64,000 nt of DNA. It comes from Succinatimonas sp. UBA7265 (GTDB lineage: Bacteria > Pseudomonadota > Gammaproteobacteria > Enterobacterales > Succinivibrionaceae). Position 1 is the first letter of the stretch. Every line of letters starts with the position of its first letter. The stretch is from NCBI GenBank assembly GCA_002473165.1, contig DKSD01000093.1, positions 1 to 64,000 of the forward strand, given 5' to 3'. Positions 9,530-19,124 of the stretch are shown in pieces. The notes below the pieces were generated by a model. It saw nothing but the letters and a program-made list of their open reading frames with translations. It did no database searches and was not told where the DNA came from. The translations under genes were made by a program, and so were the position numbers.

Positions 9530-10735
9530 TTATTTAAATTCTTTGCCGTTAAACGTAAAATGGCCGTCGCGGGCCTCCACGAACGTGTGGATGGTGTCGC
9601 CCTGGCGCTCAAAGACCTCAGAGGAAATGTCGCCCATCACTTTGGACAGTTCCTCATCGGAGACGCCCGACCAGGTGATATCCACCTTGCCGGTGAGCGC
9701 ATCGACAGACTCAAAGATGAGTTTTGAGGCAGGATGGCTCAGCTGGCCCGTGAGATCCATGGTGTAGTCGACCTTGGTGCCGGCGTCATCGTAGTCAAAA
9801 TCAAAGTGGAAGGCCTTGCAGGCCACGGTGATGAGATCCGCAGCGCCGTATTTGGCCGTAAAGCGCGGATCCGTGAGCAGCTCGGGCAGCTTCACTTTGG
9901 CCTTGGCGATCTTCTCTGAAGAAAACGGGCCGGCCTCAAAGACCGCACTGCCTGAGCCGTTGCTGCTGGAAGCCTGCGTCTGCGTCACGAGCGTCAGGCC
10001 GCCTGTGCGGCTTTTTTCAAGGTTAAAGCGCATGTCCAAAGCGCCGATGCCGCTGCTGCGCGAGAAGAAATTGATGTTGCGCGCCGCAAGAGAAGCGCTG
10101 CCTGGCTCATCCTCGCCTGCCTCGGAGGCGATCCTCACATAGGAGGCCTCGCCAAAAGGCGTGACGACGTTGCTGCCGGTGAGCGACACGAACGTGCGGC
10201 CGAAAGGTGCGCGCCTTAGCGTGAGCGCAAACTCCAAAGGCTTGCGATCGCCTTCCTTTGATCCGAGGATCTCCAGGTATGGCTTGCTGTACCAGCCGCT
10301 GCCCTTAATTTCGGCGCGCACGTCAACGGGGAGGAACCTCGCCTTTACGCGAAGATCGCCCTCGGCCGCGGCGCCAGGAAGCACCGCGCCCGGGAAGATC
10401 TTGCGGATCACGGCCGAGCAGTCGGACTGCGCGTCAAAAGACAAAAAACCGTGCGAAACCGTGACCGGGAAACGCGTTGCCAGATCCTGATCGCCCGATC
10501 TTAAAACAAACCAGCCTTCCTCGCTGAAGAAGCCGCCGCTTTCTTTGCGGTATTCGACTTTGATGTCCAGCGGGCTGGTGCCGGCCTCGTGCTTTGCCGC
10601 GTTCGCCGCGGTGAGCTGCTCGCAGGCCGAGGAAAGGATTTTGCCGCTTAAAGCCGAGGAGACGGCCACGCCGCCTGCCCAGACCGCGGCTGCCAGCGCC
10701 ACAGCGCCTGCAGAATATCCCAGCAGTTTTTTCAT
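9530..10735 (-). CDS. DUF945-family (YdgA-like) envelope protein
   Basis: This 401-residue protein starts with a signal-anchor, [20 protein letters not shown] at residues 2-21. The long exported domain beyond it has weak sequence features. The overall pattern (one N-terminal anchor, [14 protein letters not shown] near residue 62, many alternating hydrophobic beta-type stretches) resembles the DUF945/YdgA family. Members are envelope proteins of unclear role. The gene ends 17 bp before tkt and could be read into it. No good ribosome-binding site precedes the ATG. The assignment rests on pattern, so it is moderate. Confidence 0.6.
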   Translation of the reverse strand: MKKLLGYSAGAVALAAAVWAGGVAVSSALSGKILSSACEQLTAANAAKHEAGTSPLDIKVEYRKESGGFFSEEGWFVLRSGDQDLATRFPVTVSHGFLSFDAQSDCSAVIRKIFPGAVLPGAAAEGDLRVKARFLPVDVRAEIKGSGWYSKPYLEILGSKEGDRKPLEFALTLRRAPFGRTFVSLTGSNVVTPFGEASYVRIASEAGEDEPGSASLAARNINFFSRSSGIGALDMRFNLEKSRTGGLTLVTQTQASSSNGSGSAVFEAGPFSSEKIAKAKVKLPELLTDPRFTAKYGAADLITVACKAFHFDFDYDDAGTKVDYTMDLTGQLSHPASKLIFESVDALTGKVDITWSGVSDEELSKVMGDISSEVFERQGDTIHTFVEARDGHFTFNGKEFK

Positions 10736-10891
10736 GAATGTAAAACCATCTGCTTTAATACGGAAATTATGCGGATCTTTGCAGTTTCAGCTCTAAAAGG
10801 AAGACTGAGTGAACTGCAAACTTGCAATGAGCACATATGCTAGCACACAAAACAGTCCCGCCTTCAGGAAAGAGCGCCTGGCACCGGCATT

Positions 10892-10918
10892 AAAAAACGG
10901 CACCTCAGTGCCGTTTTT
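10892..10918 (-). terminator. Terminator after the transaldolase gene
   Basis: CGGCAC (10898-10903) pairs with GTGCCG (10908-10913), extended by A/T pairs on both sides, and is followed by six T residues on the minus strand. Confidence 0.8.
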
Positions 10919-10929
10919 CATCACGGTGA

Positions 10930-11580
10930 TTAACCGAAGACTTTCTTGTAGTCGTTCTGGAACTTGACGATGCCTTCATCGGTCAGCGGATGGTGGATCA
11001 TCTGCATGATGACCTTGAACGGCACGGTGGCGATATCAGCGCCGGCCAGGGCGCACTGCATCACGTGATACGGGCTGCGGATGGAGGCGCAGATGATCTG
11101 GGAGTCGATGCCGTTGACGGAGAACATGTCGGCGATGGTGCGGATGAGTTCGAGGCCGTCCTCGGAGATGTCATCCAGGCGGCCGATGAACGGCGACACA
11201 TAGGTGGCGCCGGCGCGGGCTGCGAGCAGGGCCTGGTTGGCGGAGAAGCACAGCGTCATGTTCGTCTTGATGCCTTCCTTGGCGCAGGTGTGACAGGCTT
11301 TGAGGCCTTCGGCGGTCAGAGGGATCTTCACGACCATGTTCGGGTGGATGGCGGCGATCTCGCGCGCCTCTTTCATCATGCCCTCGTAATCGAGGGTGGT
11401 CGGCTTGACTTCGCCGGAGATCGGGCCGTCAACAATGGTGGTGATCTCGCGGATGGTCTCGATGTAATCGCGGCCTTCCTTGGCGATCAGCGAAGGGTTG
11501 GTGGTCACGCCGCAGATGACGCCCATGTCATTGGCCTTGCGGATGTCTTCAACGTTGGCAGTGTCGATGAAAAAACGCAT
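10930..11580 (-). CDS. Transaldolase, small (TalC/MipB) type
   Basis: This 216-residue TIM-barrel aldolase belongs to the short transaldolase / fructose-6-phosphate aldolase group. The Schiff-base lysine is K85 in VVKIP. T109 and the TNPS motif are kept. Two residues point to true transaldolase rather than fructose-6-phosphate aldolase: E57, where FsaA has a Gln, and F131 in SPFIGR, where FsaA has Tyr131. It would therefore complete the pentose phosphate cycle with the nearby transketolase. A GAGGAAG motif precedes the ATG. It is clearly shorter than the classical 317-residue TalA/TalB. Confidence 0.88.
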   Translation of the reverse strand: MRFFIDTANVEDIRKANDMGVICGVTTNPSLIAKEGRDYIETIREITTIVDGPISGEVKPTTLDYEGMMKEAREIAAIHPNMVVKIPLTAEGLKACHTCAKEGIKTNMTLCFSANQALLAARAGATYVSPFIGRLDDISEDGLELIRTIADMFSVNGIDSQIICASIRSPYHVMQCALAGADIATVPFKVIMQMIHHPLTDEGIVKFQNDYKKVFG

Positions 11581-11956
11581 TGTATCTTCCTCAGAGTTTC
11601 ATTAAGCATTAACGCAGCCGACGGGATCTGCCTGCCGCTGCACTGGGTTTATTCTAGTACGCGATCGTTATGCAAACGGTTGTAATCTTTGCACAGCGTG
11701 ATCAGCTTCCAATTTTTTTTCAAAGCCCTGTATCGTTACGCCTTCGGCGCAACTGCGGAAGGCTTTGCGCGCTTGCGAACATGCCTGACATTCAAAAACA
11801 GCGGACAAAAACAGCCTGATTAAATTTCCGTTCACGCGCACGTTATTGCAAAAGCCCTGCCCTCTTTTGCTGATCGCCGCCCGCCCGCGCCCTGATTTCT
11901 CAGGCTATAATCATGAAAGCCGTGAGCAGTGAGCCGCGGCGCCATTGGAGAAAAAC
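11581..11956. other. Divergent intergenic region tal / metK
   Basis: These 376 bases hold control regions for the two divergent genes. A perfect TATAAT (11906-11911) lies 45 bases ahead of the metK ATG, but no good -35 box is placed upstream of it. I see no MetJ-type AGACGTCT boxes, no recognisable SAM riboswitch and no further reading frame. Confidence 0.4.
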
Positions 11957-13105
11957 ATGTCAAGACTTTTCACTTCAGAATCTGTGTCCGAAGGACATCC
12001 GGACAAGATCGCCGATCAGATTTCCGACACCATCCTCGACGCGTACCTCGAGAAAGACAAATACGCGCATGTCGCCTGCGAGACCTTGGTCAAGACCGGG
12101 CTCATCCTCGTGGCCGGCGAGATCTCGTCCACGGCCACCGTGGATCTGGAGCAGCGCGTGCGCGAGACGGTGTGCAACATCGGCTACAACTCCTCTGAAG
12201 TGGGCTTTGACGGGCGCTACTGCGCTTTCATCAACGCCATAGGCAAGCAGAGCCCCGACATCAACCAGGGCGTGTCCCGCGAGCGCCCTGAGGATCAGGG
12301 CGCCGGAGATCAGGGCCTGATGTTCGGCTACGCCTGCTCGGAGACCCCGGTGCTCATGCCCGCCCCCATCACCTACGCCCACATGCTCATGCAGCGCCAG
12401 TCAGAGTGCCGCAGGAAGAACATCCTGCCGTTCCTGCGCCCCGATGCCAAGAGCCAGGTGACGTTCGTCTACAACGACGACGGCTCCGTGGCCGGCATCG
12501 ACACCGTGGTGCTCTCGACGCAGCATGATCCCAATGTCACCCAGGATCAGGTGCACGAGGGCGTCATGGAGGAGATCATCAAGAAGGTCATTCCCCAGAA
12601 GTTCCTCTCATCGAAGACGAAGTACTTCATCAACCCGACCGGGCGCTTTGTCATCGGCGGGCCGGTGGGCGACTGCGGCCTTACCGGGCGCAAGATCATC
12701 GTCGACACCTACGGCGGCGCGGCCGCCCACGGCGGCGGGTGCTTCTCGGGCAAAGATCCTTCAAAGGTCGACCGCTCGGCCGCCTACGCCGCCCGCTATG
12801 TGGCAAAGAACGTTGTCGCCGCGGGTCTTGCCAAGCGCTGCGAGGTTCAGGTGTCCTACGCCATCGGCGTGGCCAAGCCGGTTTCCGTTTCCGCCAACAC
12901 CTTCGGCACCGGCACGGTCTCCGACGAGCGCATCGCGGAGATCATCCCACACGTCTTTGACTTAAGGCCTTACGGTCTCATCAAGATGCTCGACCTCTTA
13001 AGGCCCATCTACCTCAAGACCGCCACCTACGGCCACTTCGGGCGCGAGGAGTTCCCCTGGGAGAAGACCGACAAGGCCGACGAGCTCAGGCAGGCTCTGG
13101 CCTGA
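11957..13105 (+). CDS. metK: S-adenosylmethionine synthase
   Basis: This 382-residue enzyme makes S-adenosylmethionine from ATP and methionine. The motifs [12 protein letters not shown] near the N-terminus, [12 protein letters not shown] near residue 115 and [19 protein letters not shown] near residue 260 are intact. A TTG four codons upstream is open, but the ATG at 11957 is chosen. It has a TGGAG at 11946-11950 with 6-base spacing and gives the same N-terminus as E. coli MetK (384 aa). A strong terminator follows, so the gene is a single unit. Confidence 0.95.
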   Translation: MSRLFTSESVSEGHPDKIADQISDTILDAYLEKDKYAHVACETLVKTGLILVAGEISSTATVDLEQRVRETVCNIGYNSSEVGFDGRYCAFINAIGKQSPDINQGVSRERPEDQGAGDQGLMFGYACSETPVLMPAPITYAHMLMQRQSECRRKNILPFLRPDAKSQVTFVYNDDGSVAGIDTVVLSTQHDPNVTQDQVHEGVMEEIIKKVIPQKFLSSKTKYFINPTGRFVIGGPVGDCGLTGRKIIVDTYGGAAAHGGGCFSGKDPSKVDRSAAYAARYVAKNVVAAGLAKRCEVQVSYAIGVAKPVSVSANTFGTGTVSDERIAEIIPHVFDLRPYGLIKMLDLLRPIYLKTATYGHFGREEFPWEKTDKADELRQALA

Positions 13106-13124
13106 TCCGTAACTCAAAACAAAC

Positions 13125-13153
13125 AGCCCCGGCAGATGCCGGGGCTTTTGTTT
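13125..13153 (+). terminator. Intrinsic terminator after metK
   Basis: A 9-bp stem centred on GCCCCGGC (13126-13133) and GCCGGGGC (13138-13145), with a four-base loop, is followed by TTTTGTTTT. Confidence 0.85.
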
Positions 13154-13415
13154 TGCGCTTTACGCGTAACTGTGCTTAATTACTAACTGATTTTAAAATT
13201 GTATGTAAGTTTTATTTTATATAAGCATGCAATTGCGGGTTTGTATAAAGCTGACTTTATATTTACTTGAATTTTTAGTTATTTATTTGTTTTATAAATA
13301 TTTTATCTGCTTGTTAAAGATTTTATATTTTTTTACAGTAATGGATGTAGCAACGGCTGAAAGCGATCGCATCAGATCTTGAGACCTTCACTTAAGGTCC
13401 ATTAGGGCACATTCG
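13154..13415. other. AT-rich leader of the DUF4143 ATPase gene
   Basis: About 260 bases between the metK terminator and the ATPase gene are strikingly AT-rich against GC-rich surroundings. Near the 3' end lies an inverted repeat, GACCTT (13383-13388) and AAGGTC (13394-13399), about 17 bases before the start codon. It could be an operator or an RNA hairpin that blocks translation. Otherwise no gene is visible. Confidence 0.45.
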
Positions 13416-14708
13416 ATGATAAAACGCGACTTTTACTTAAAGCGCCTGATAGCAAAGCGCGGCAACGGACAGATCAAGATCATCACCGGGATCAGAAGGT
13501 GCGGCAAGTCCACGCTGCTCTTTGAGATTTTCGGAAAATGGCTGGCAGAACACGGCATGTCTGAGAGCAGCATCATCAAAGTGAACCTTGACGATGTTGA
13601 GAACACCGGCCTGTGCGATCCGCTGGCGCTGTACGAGCACATCAGGGACTTGACCCCTGATCCCAAAGCGCAATACGTCGTCATGCTCGATGAAGTGCAA
13701 TACGCCATTTCCCGGGCCGAACTTCGCGACAAAGACCGCCCGCCACTGCTCTACCGGGTGCTCAACAGCCTCATTCACAAACATAACCTCGATGTCTACG
13801 TTACGGGAAGCAATTCAAAGTTTCTTTCGACCGACGTCATGACCGAATTTCGCGGACGCGGCGACGAGATCCACATCCAGCCGCTGGCGTTTTCAGAGTA
13901 CCTCCCCGCGCACGGCGGAGATCGCACTGAGGCATGGAGCGACTACCTGAAATACGGAGGCATGCCTTACGCGCTCTCATGTGAAAGCGCTGAATACAGG
14001 ATCGAATACCTCAAAAGGCTTAACAGCGAGATTTATCTCAAGGACATCAGCGAACGTTACGGCATCAGCAACGCTGCGGGGATGACGGAGATCCTAAAGA
14101 CAGTGGCATCCGCCATCGGATCGCCGACCAATCCCAGAAGGATCGCAAGCACCTTCAAAAGCAGCGGCGAAAAAAAACTTTCGGAACCGAGCATCGCAAG
14201 ATACTTAAGCTGCCTTGCCGACGCGTTCATGATCGAGAAAGCCGAACGCTATGACGTCAAAGGCCGCAAATACCTCACCAGCCCTTGCAAGTATTACTTC
14301 ACAGATTTGGGGCTGAGAAATGCGCTCTTAAACTTCAGGCAGACAGAGGCGCCTCACCTGATGGAAAACGCCATTTACAACGAACTCATCTACAGAAGAT
14401 ACAGTGTCGATGTTGGAGTGGTCCCAGTCAGCACCGGCTGTGCTGACAGTGAAAAACGCCGGCAGATTCAGCTGGAGATCGATTTCGTCGCGACCAAAGG
14501 CGACAGGCGCATTTACATCCAGTCCGCTTTTGCCATCCCGGACGAAGAGAAACTGGCGCAGGAGCAGGCATCACTCCTCAAAACCGGTGACTCGTTCAAG
14601 AAGATCATCGTGGTAAGCGCGCCGTCCCCGGTATGGACGAACAGCCGCGGCATCACGATCGTCAACGTCATGGATTTTCTGACAAATCCGGATCCGCTTG
14701 ACCTGTGA
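13416..14708 (+). CDS. AAA-type ATPase with DUF4143 domain
   Basis: This 430-residue protein has an N-terminal AAA_14 ATPase domain: Walker A in GIRRCGKST near residues 26-34, Walker B in YVVMLDEVQ near residues 88-96, and VTGSNSKFLS as a sensor-like segment. A C-terminal DUF4143 domain follows, with the typical KYYFTDLGLRNA motif and a PD-(D/E)XK-like end. Such ATPases are common, patchily distributed and of unknown function. The gene stands alone behind an AT-rich leader, which fits horizontal acquisition. No strong Shine-Dalgarno sequence is seen. Confidence 0.85.
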   Translation: MIKRDFYLKRLIAKRGNGQIKIITGIRRCGKSTLLFEIFGKWLAEHGMSESSIIKVNLDDVENTGLCDPLALYEHIRDLTPDPKAQYVVMLDEVQYAISRAELRDKDRPPLLYRVLNSLIHKHNLDVYVTGSNSKFLSTDVMTEFRGRGDEIHIQPLAFSEYLPAHGGDRTEAWSDYLKYGGMPYALSCESAEYRIEYLKRLNSEIYLKDISERYGISNAAGMTEILKTVASAIGSPTNPRRIASTFKSSGEKKLSEPSIARYLSCLADAFMIEKAERYDVKGRKYLTSPCKYYFTDLGLRNALLNFRQTEAPHLMENAIYNELIYRRYSVDVGVVPVSTGCADSEKRRQIQLEIDFVATKGDRRIYIQSAFAIPDEEKLAQEQASLLKTGDSFKKIIVVSAPSPVWTNSRGITIVNVMDFLTNPDPLDL

Positions 14709-14753
14709 ACGGCGCGCTTTTAAGCCTCATGAATCAGTGCCGTGAGACCTGGT

Positions 14754-15608
14754 TCAGAGCACGACTTCCTGCGAGATGACTGAGATGTCATCCTCCTCAA
14801 GGTTGTCATTTTGGGCGCGGCGGGCGATCTCCTCTTTGGAGTAGACATCCTCAGGGTAAACGACCACGACGCTGCGATCGCCGTTTTGCAGGAAATTGCG
14901 CTGGCCAAACTGCGTGTAGCGCGTAGCTCCCACGGAGATCATCACCTGCTCAGGGCAGCCGGCGGCCCTCAGGTAATCGCCGATCTTTTCGGCAGGGCCT
15001 TCGTCAGGCTGGTTGTTGATGCGATCAAGGCACCATTCGATGAGTTTGCCGTAGAAGTAGCTGTAATCGCGCACCGCGCTGTCCTCGCCGTAGGCAAAAG
15101 CCTTACCATCGCGGATGAGGAAACTGGCGATACGGCAGCGATCGAGGATCCCGCCCTGGGCAAATTTGTCTATCTCAATCTGGTTTGAGCCAAAGCCCTT
15201 GGAGCATTTTCCCCAGTTCTTCTTTTGCGAGATCTTGTTGGCGCCCTTGCGGCGGATAGAGCAGTCGTTGGAAGCTGCAAAAGCGTAAGGCTCAAGGCTT
15301 ACGGCCTGCCCGTCCTTCCAGCCTAAGCGGCAGACCACGGCGCACTCAGGCTCAATCTGCAGATTAAAGCTCTCCTCTGCAAGTTTCGGGAAGATCAGGC
15401 GGTAGTCATCAAACGGGAACTCGGAGAGGAACTCAGGCACGCCTGGGTGCACACCGCCTGGAATGTAGGTGGGGAACAGCGCCTTCGGCGCTTTGGCCTC
15501 CGCGGTCTTAACCTTGGTGAAATCCGCAGCCTCGCCTGCCTGCTCCAAATGTCCGGTAAAGTTTCCGGCAACGCCGAAACAGGGCATGGTCCTTAAATCT
15601 ATTAACAT
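14754..15608 (-). CDS. Conserved protein, probably DUF5718 family
   Basis: This 284-residue protein begins MLIDLRTMPCFGVAGN and contains a GNFTGHLEQAGEA motif, then LFPTYIPG and a NLQIEPECAVV motif. I associate these with the uncharacterised DUF5718 family, from memory. The frame opens 29 codons upstream. The ATG at 15608 is preferred because a GAGG lies about 7 bases before it and the conserved motif starts right after it. No signal peptide or membrane segment is seen, so it is probably cytosolic. No function is assigned. It is convergent with the DUF4143 ATPase gene. Confidence 0.6.
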   Translation of the reverse strand: MLIDLRTMPCFGVAGNFTGHLEQAGEAADFTKVKTAEAKAPKALFPTYIPGGVHPGVPEFLSEFPFDDYRLIFPKLAEESFNLQIEPECAVVCRLGWKDGQAVSLEPYAFAASNDCSIRRKGANKISQKKNWGKCSKGFGSNQIEIDKFAQGGILDRCRIASFLIRDGKAFAYGEDSAVRDYSYFYGKLIEWCLDRINNQPDEGPAEKIGDYLRAAGCPEQVMISVGATRYTQFGQRNFLQNGDRSVVVVYPEDVYSKEEIARRAQNDNLEEDDISVISQEVVL

Positions 15609-15935
15609 GTGCGCCTCGAAAAACTCAAAGCCGCAGGCGTGCATCCGGGCGCCTGAGGCTAAAATTGTCTGATAATGAGATTGTATGATCGGCAAGAGAG
15701 GATGCCAAATGAGACGACTGGGTTTATGTCTTGCAGCAGCCGCCGCGCGTTTGGGCGTTACAGCCGACAGTCATAAAACATTCATGGCATTGCCATGCGT
15801 TTTATTACCCTTGCAGATATAGGTTGCATGTTACTGAATCAAGTCTTCACAGAAACACGATGCGAACTCTGCAACACTCATGGAAAAAATATACTCCGCC
15901 CTTAATCTTGCAGATCATCACACTCTAAAGACCCC

Positions 15936-16083
15936 AAATGAATAATTTCGCAGAATCCCTGTTCGCTTTGATGGTGCTTATGGGTGGAAGCAATGCAGAC
16001 ACAGAGACAACACAACAAAAGGAAAATGCCCCTGACACGCACACCGTTGAAACTGAAAACTCTGAAATAAATAATTTCACAGA
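15936..16083 (+). repeat. In-frame direct repeat at the 5' end of endA
   Basis: A 19-base unit at 15936-15954 recurs at 16065-16083 with 17 of 19 bases identical. The copies are 129 bases (43 codons) apart, so both are read in the same frame and encode NNFAE and NNFTE. The first copy contains the annotated start codon. Confidence 0.7.
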
Positions 16084-16738
16084 GGCAAAAAAAATAATGC
16101 CTAAGCTATGGAAACAGCTGGGCAATCCCAAAACTTTGTACTGTGGATGTCCGCTTCACTTTGAACGCAATCGGTACAGCGCAAATCCAAATGAATGTGG
16201 CTATAAAGTTCGCAAAAACGCCAAACGCGCCGCACGCATCGAAGCTGAACATATGATGCCGGCCTGGGAATTCGGTCATCAAATGGACTGCTGGCGGCAA
16301 GGAGGACGTAAAAAATGCACGCTTAAGTCTTCGCAATACCAAAAAGCTGAAAGCGATCTGCATAACCTTTGGCCAGCCTTGGGCGAAGTCAATGGTGATC
16401 GCAGCAACTTCCAGTATTCGGACTGGAATGCCGAGCCCGGCATGTACGGCAAGTGCGAAATGGTCGTGGACTTCAAATCCCGCCGCGCCCAGCCTCCGAA
16501 AGAAGCCAGGGGCATCGTCGCCCGCGCTTACCTTTACATGGCAGCGCGCTACGATGTTCGGCTTTCAGATGCCCAGCGCAAACTCTACGAAAGTTGGAAC
16601 CGTACCTATGCCCCGAATGCTGACGAGTGCCTGCTAAACCGTCTCATTGAGCGCGTGCAGGGAAATGACAATCCGCTGGTTAGCGTTCGCTGTCCTCTTC
16701 AAAAAGACAGCGGCAAAGACAAACCCAAAAAAAATTAA
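15938..16738 (+). CDS. endA: Endonuclease I (EndA/Dns family)
   Basis: This 266-residue nuclease matches E. coli periplasmic EndA along its length after residue 45. It carries YCGCP, CGYKVRKN.KRA, the metal-site motif AEHMMPAWEFGHQ (WEHVVPAW in E. coli), and DLHNLWPALGEVNGDRSNF. It would degrade DNA outside the cytoplasm. The N-terminus is odd. There is a short hydrophobic stretch but no basic residue in the first 30 positions, so a normal signal peptide is not evident, and no ribosome-binding site precedes the ATG. An upstream in-frame stop prevents a longer version. queF follows after 13 bases. Confidence 0.9.
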   Translation: MNNFAESLFALMVLMGGSNADTETTQQKENAPDTHTVETENSEINNFTEAKKIMPKLWKQLGNPKTLYCGCPLHFERNRYSANPNECGYKVRKNAKRAARIEAEHMMPAWEFGHQMDCWRQGGRKKCTLKSSQYQKAESDLHNLWPALGEVNGDRSNFQYSDWNAEPGMYGKCEMVVDFKSRRAQPPKEARGIVARAYLYMAARYDVRLSDAQRKLYESWNRTYAPNADECLLNRLIERVQGNDNPLVSVRCPLQKDSGKDKPKKN

Positions 16739-16751
16739 AAAGGATTAAACC

Positions 16752-17558
16752 ATGCCGTCAGGAAATCTTCCGCTGGGCTCCGTCTCAGTTTACGCCGACG
16801 AATACAACCCCAAAGTCCTCTGCCCTATAGAGCGCTCCATCGGGCGGGCGCAGCTGCGCTATAAAAGTTTTCGCGGATTTGATCTGTGGCGGCTCTATGA
16901 GATCACCTGTTTAGACACGCGCGGCATCCCTCAGGTTTACTGCGCCACACTTAAAGTTGACGCCTCAAGCCCCAGGATCATCGAGTCGAAATCGCTTAAG
17001 CTCTACACGCTCTCCTTTACCATGACGAAGTTCAGCGGCCCGGATGAAATGGCGGCGATCATGCGCCGCGATCTCTCAAAAGAGCTTGAGTCCGAGGTTG
17101 AGGTGCAGATTTGGCCTGTGGAGCAGTGCCCGTTCACCCCCGCTGAAAAACCCGGAATCCTTATCGACAATGAAACACCGTCCGGGATCACTTACGATTA
17201 CCGCCCTGAACTGCTTGCCTGCGAGGACGAAGAGGAGACAGAAGAACTGCTGCGCTCTGACGTGCTGCGCACGCTCTGCCCGGTGACCTCGCAGCCTGAT
17301 CACGCCGAGATCTTTATCCGCTACCGCGGCCGGCGCATCAGCCGTCCGGGGCTTTTGGCCTACCTCATCTCACTGCGCACCCACAAAGGCTTTCATGAGC
17401 AGTGCTGCGAACTCATCTACAGCGACATCAAAACGCTGTTAAAACCCGAGCGCCTGTGCGTCTGCTGCAATTTCACCCGCCGCGGCGGCATAGACATCAA
17501 CCCGTTGCGCTGCGAGGGCTTTGACGCCGCAGATCCCATACGCACGCTAAGACAGTGA
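16752..17558 (+). CDS. queF: 7-cyano-7-deazaguanine reductase QueF (long form)
   Basis: This 268-residue enzyme reduces preQ0 to preQ1 with NADPH in queuosine synthesis for tRNA. The ESKSLKLY QueF motif is at residues 78-85. The catalytic Cys is C176 in LCPVTSQPD, with Asp183 as its partner, and FHEQC and TRRGGIDINP are intact. It is the two-domain bacterial form, slightly shorter than E. coli QueF (282 aa). An AAGGA lies before the ATG. Queue with ppnN is the same neighbourhood as in E. coli, though the intervening syd gene is missing. Confidence 0.94.
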   Translation: MPSGNLPLGSVSVYADEYNPKVLCPIERSIGRAQLRYKSFRGFDLWRLYEITCLDTRGIPQVYCATLKVDASSPRIIESKSLKLYTLSFTMTKFSGPDEMAAIMRRDLSKELESEVEVQIWPVEQCPFTPAEKPGILIDNETPSGITYDYRPELLACEDEEETEELLRSDVLRTLCPVTSQPDHAEIFIRYRGRRISRPGLLAYLISLRTHKGFHEQCCELIYSDIKTLLKPERLCVCCNFTRRGGIDINPLRCEGFDAADPIRTLRQ

Positions 17559-17639
17559 TCACGGCGCCGGGAATGCGAACTCACCTTAAACGGCGCAAGC
17601 GCTAGAATTTAAAGACCGCATTTTATAAAAGGATCAAAC

Positions 17640-19052
17640 ATGAGCATTCAGGTCGTCTGGCCCTCCGGCTCCATGGCCCTGCTGACGCAGATCGAAGCCG
17701 ACTCCATTTCCAGCATCTACCAGGGGGATCTCTACAGTCTCTACCGCAATTGCTCGCTTGCCGTGCTGAATTCCGGCAATCTCACCGACAATTCCAAGGA
17801 GATGCTCGAGAACTTCGAGAACTTCGACATCAACGTAGTGCGCACCGAGCGCGGCCTTAAGATCGAACTCATCAACCCGCCTCAATCGGCGATCGTCGAC
17901 GGGCAGATCATCAAATCCCTGCGCAAGCACCTCTACGTGGTGCTGCGCGACATCGTGCAGCGCAACGTCTACAACACCGAATTCTTGAAGAACCTGGCCA
18001 AATCTCAGGACGGCGCCCAGAAGCGCGATCTCATCACAAACTACGTCTTCCTGATCCTGCGCAACGCCGGAGTGCTCTCGGCAGGCACCAAGCCCAACAT
18101 CACCGTGTGCTGGGGCGGCCACTCCATCCCCGAGGATGAATACGAATACGCCTACAAGGTCGGCTACCAGCTGGGGCTGCGCAAGATAGACGTCTGCACC
18201 GGATGCGGCCCCGGCGTCATGGAAGCTCCAATGAAAGGCGCGATCATGGGTCACGTGCTCCAGTGCGCCACCGACAAGTGCCGGCTCATTGGCCTGACCG
18301 AGCCTTCAATCATCGCCGCCGAGCCGCCTAACTCCATGGTCTCCGATCTCGTGATCCTGCCGGACATCGAAATGCGCCTGGAAGCCTTCGTGCGTCTGGG
18401 GCATGCCATGATCATCTTCCCGGGCGGCCCGGGCACGGCAGAGGAACTGCTCTACATCCTGGCCTTAAAGCTGCACCCTGAGAACCATCATTCGCTGCTG
18501 CCGCTGATCCTCACCGGCAACTCAAAGTGCAAGGAATACTTCGACACGCTCGAGCGCTTCCTCGTTACCTGCTTCGGCCCCGGGATCACGCGCTGCTACA
18601 CCCGCATCGACGACGATCCGCAGGCCGTGGCCACCGAGGTGCGCCGCGCCATGGACACCGTGACCGATCACCGCACGCTGCTGCATGATTCCTACACCTT
18701 CAACTGGACGCTCACCGTCCCTGAGGTGCTGCAGCACCCGATGAAGGTCACCCATGATGTCATGGCGTCGCTCAACCTCCACCACGATCAGGAACCATGG
18801 CAGCTGGCGGCCGCGCTGCGCAACGCGTTCTCCGGAATCGTCTCAGGCAACGTCAAGGAAGAGGGCGCCCGCGAGGTGGCCGAGCACGGGCCTTTCCACC
18901 TGCACGGTGACCGCGACATCATTGAGGGCATGGAGACGCTGATGAACGACTTTATAAAACAGCACCGCCTGCTGCTATCAGGCCGCAAGTACACGCCCTG
19001 CTATGTCTTTGATAACAGTGAACCGCCAAAAATCAAAAACGACAAAGGCTAA
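17640..19052 (+). CDS. ppnN: Nucleotide 5'-monophosphate nucleosidase PpnN (YgdH)
   Basis: This 470-residue protein aligns throughout with E. coli PpnN, which hydrolyses nucleoside monophosphates to a base and ribose 5-phosphate and is stimulated by (p)ppGpp. The N-terminal LYRNCSLAVLNSG, the LOG-family motif FPGGPGTAEELLYI, CTGCGPGVMEAPMKGA and FSGIVSGNVKEEG are conserved. An AAAGGATC sequence precedes the ATG. It lies just downstream of queF. Regulation by ppGpp is known for the E. coli enzyme and only inferred here. Confidence 0.94.
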   Translation: MSIQVVWPSGSMALLTQIEADSISSIYQGDLYSLYRNCSLAVLNSGNLTDNSKEMLENFENFDINVVRTERGLKIELINPPQSAIVDGQIIKSLRKHLYVVLRDIVQRNVYNTEFLKNLAKSQDGAQKRDLITNYVFLILRNAGVLSAGTKPNITVCWGGHSIPEDEYEYAYKVGYQLGLRKIDVCTGCGPGVMEAPMKGAIMGHVLQCATDKCRLIGLTEPSIIAAEPPNSMVSDLVILPDIEMRLEAFVRLGHAMIIFPGGPGTAEELLYILALKLHPENHHSLLPLILTGNSKCKEYFDTLERFLVTCFGPGITRCYTRIDDDPQAVATEVRRAMDTVTDHRTLLHDSYTFNWTLTVPEVLQHPMKVTHDVMASLNLHHDQEPWQLAAALRNAFSGIVSGNVKEEGAREVAEHGPFHLHGDRDIIEGMETLMNDFIKQHRLLLSGRKYTPCYVFDNSEPPKIKNDKG

Positions 19053-19124
19053 AACAGTTTGATGATACTGAATGCCGGTCTTCTGCTGCTCACAACGGCT
19101 CTGAAAAGCCAGGCGGATTAAAAC

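Noticed and set aside
11581..11956. Possible SAM riboswitch or MetJ operators before metK
   Set aside because: No AGACGTCT-type boxes and no recognisable SAM-binding fold could be seen.
15731..15928. 65-codon frame directly upstream of endA in the same frame
   Set aside because: Composition is not protein-like (many His, Tyr and Trp), there is no start signal, and a stop separates it from endA.
19062..19121. Nineteen-codon hydrophobic frame ending just before the FGE-like gene
   Set aside because: No ribosome-binding site and no similarity; probably chance, although it might be a coupling peptide.
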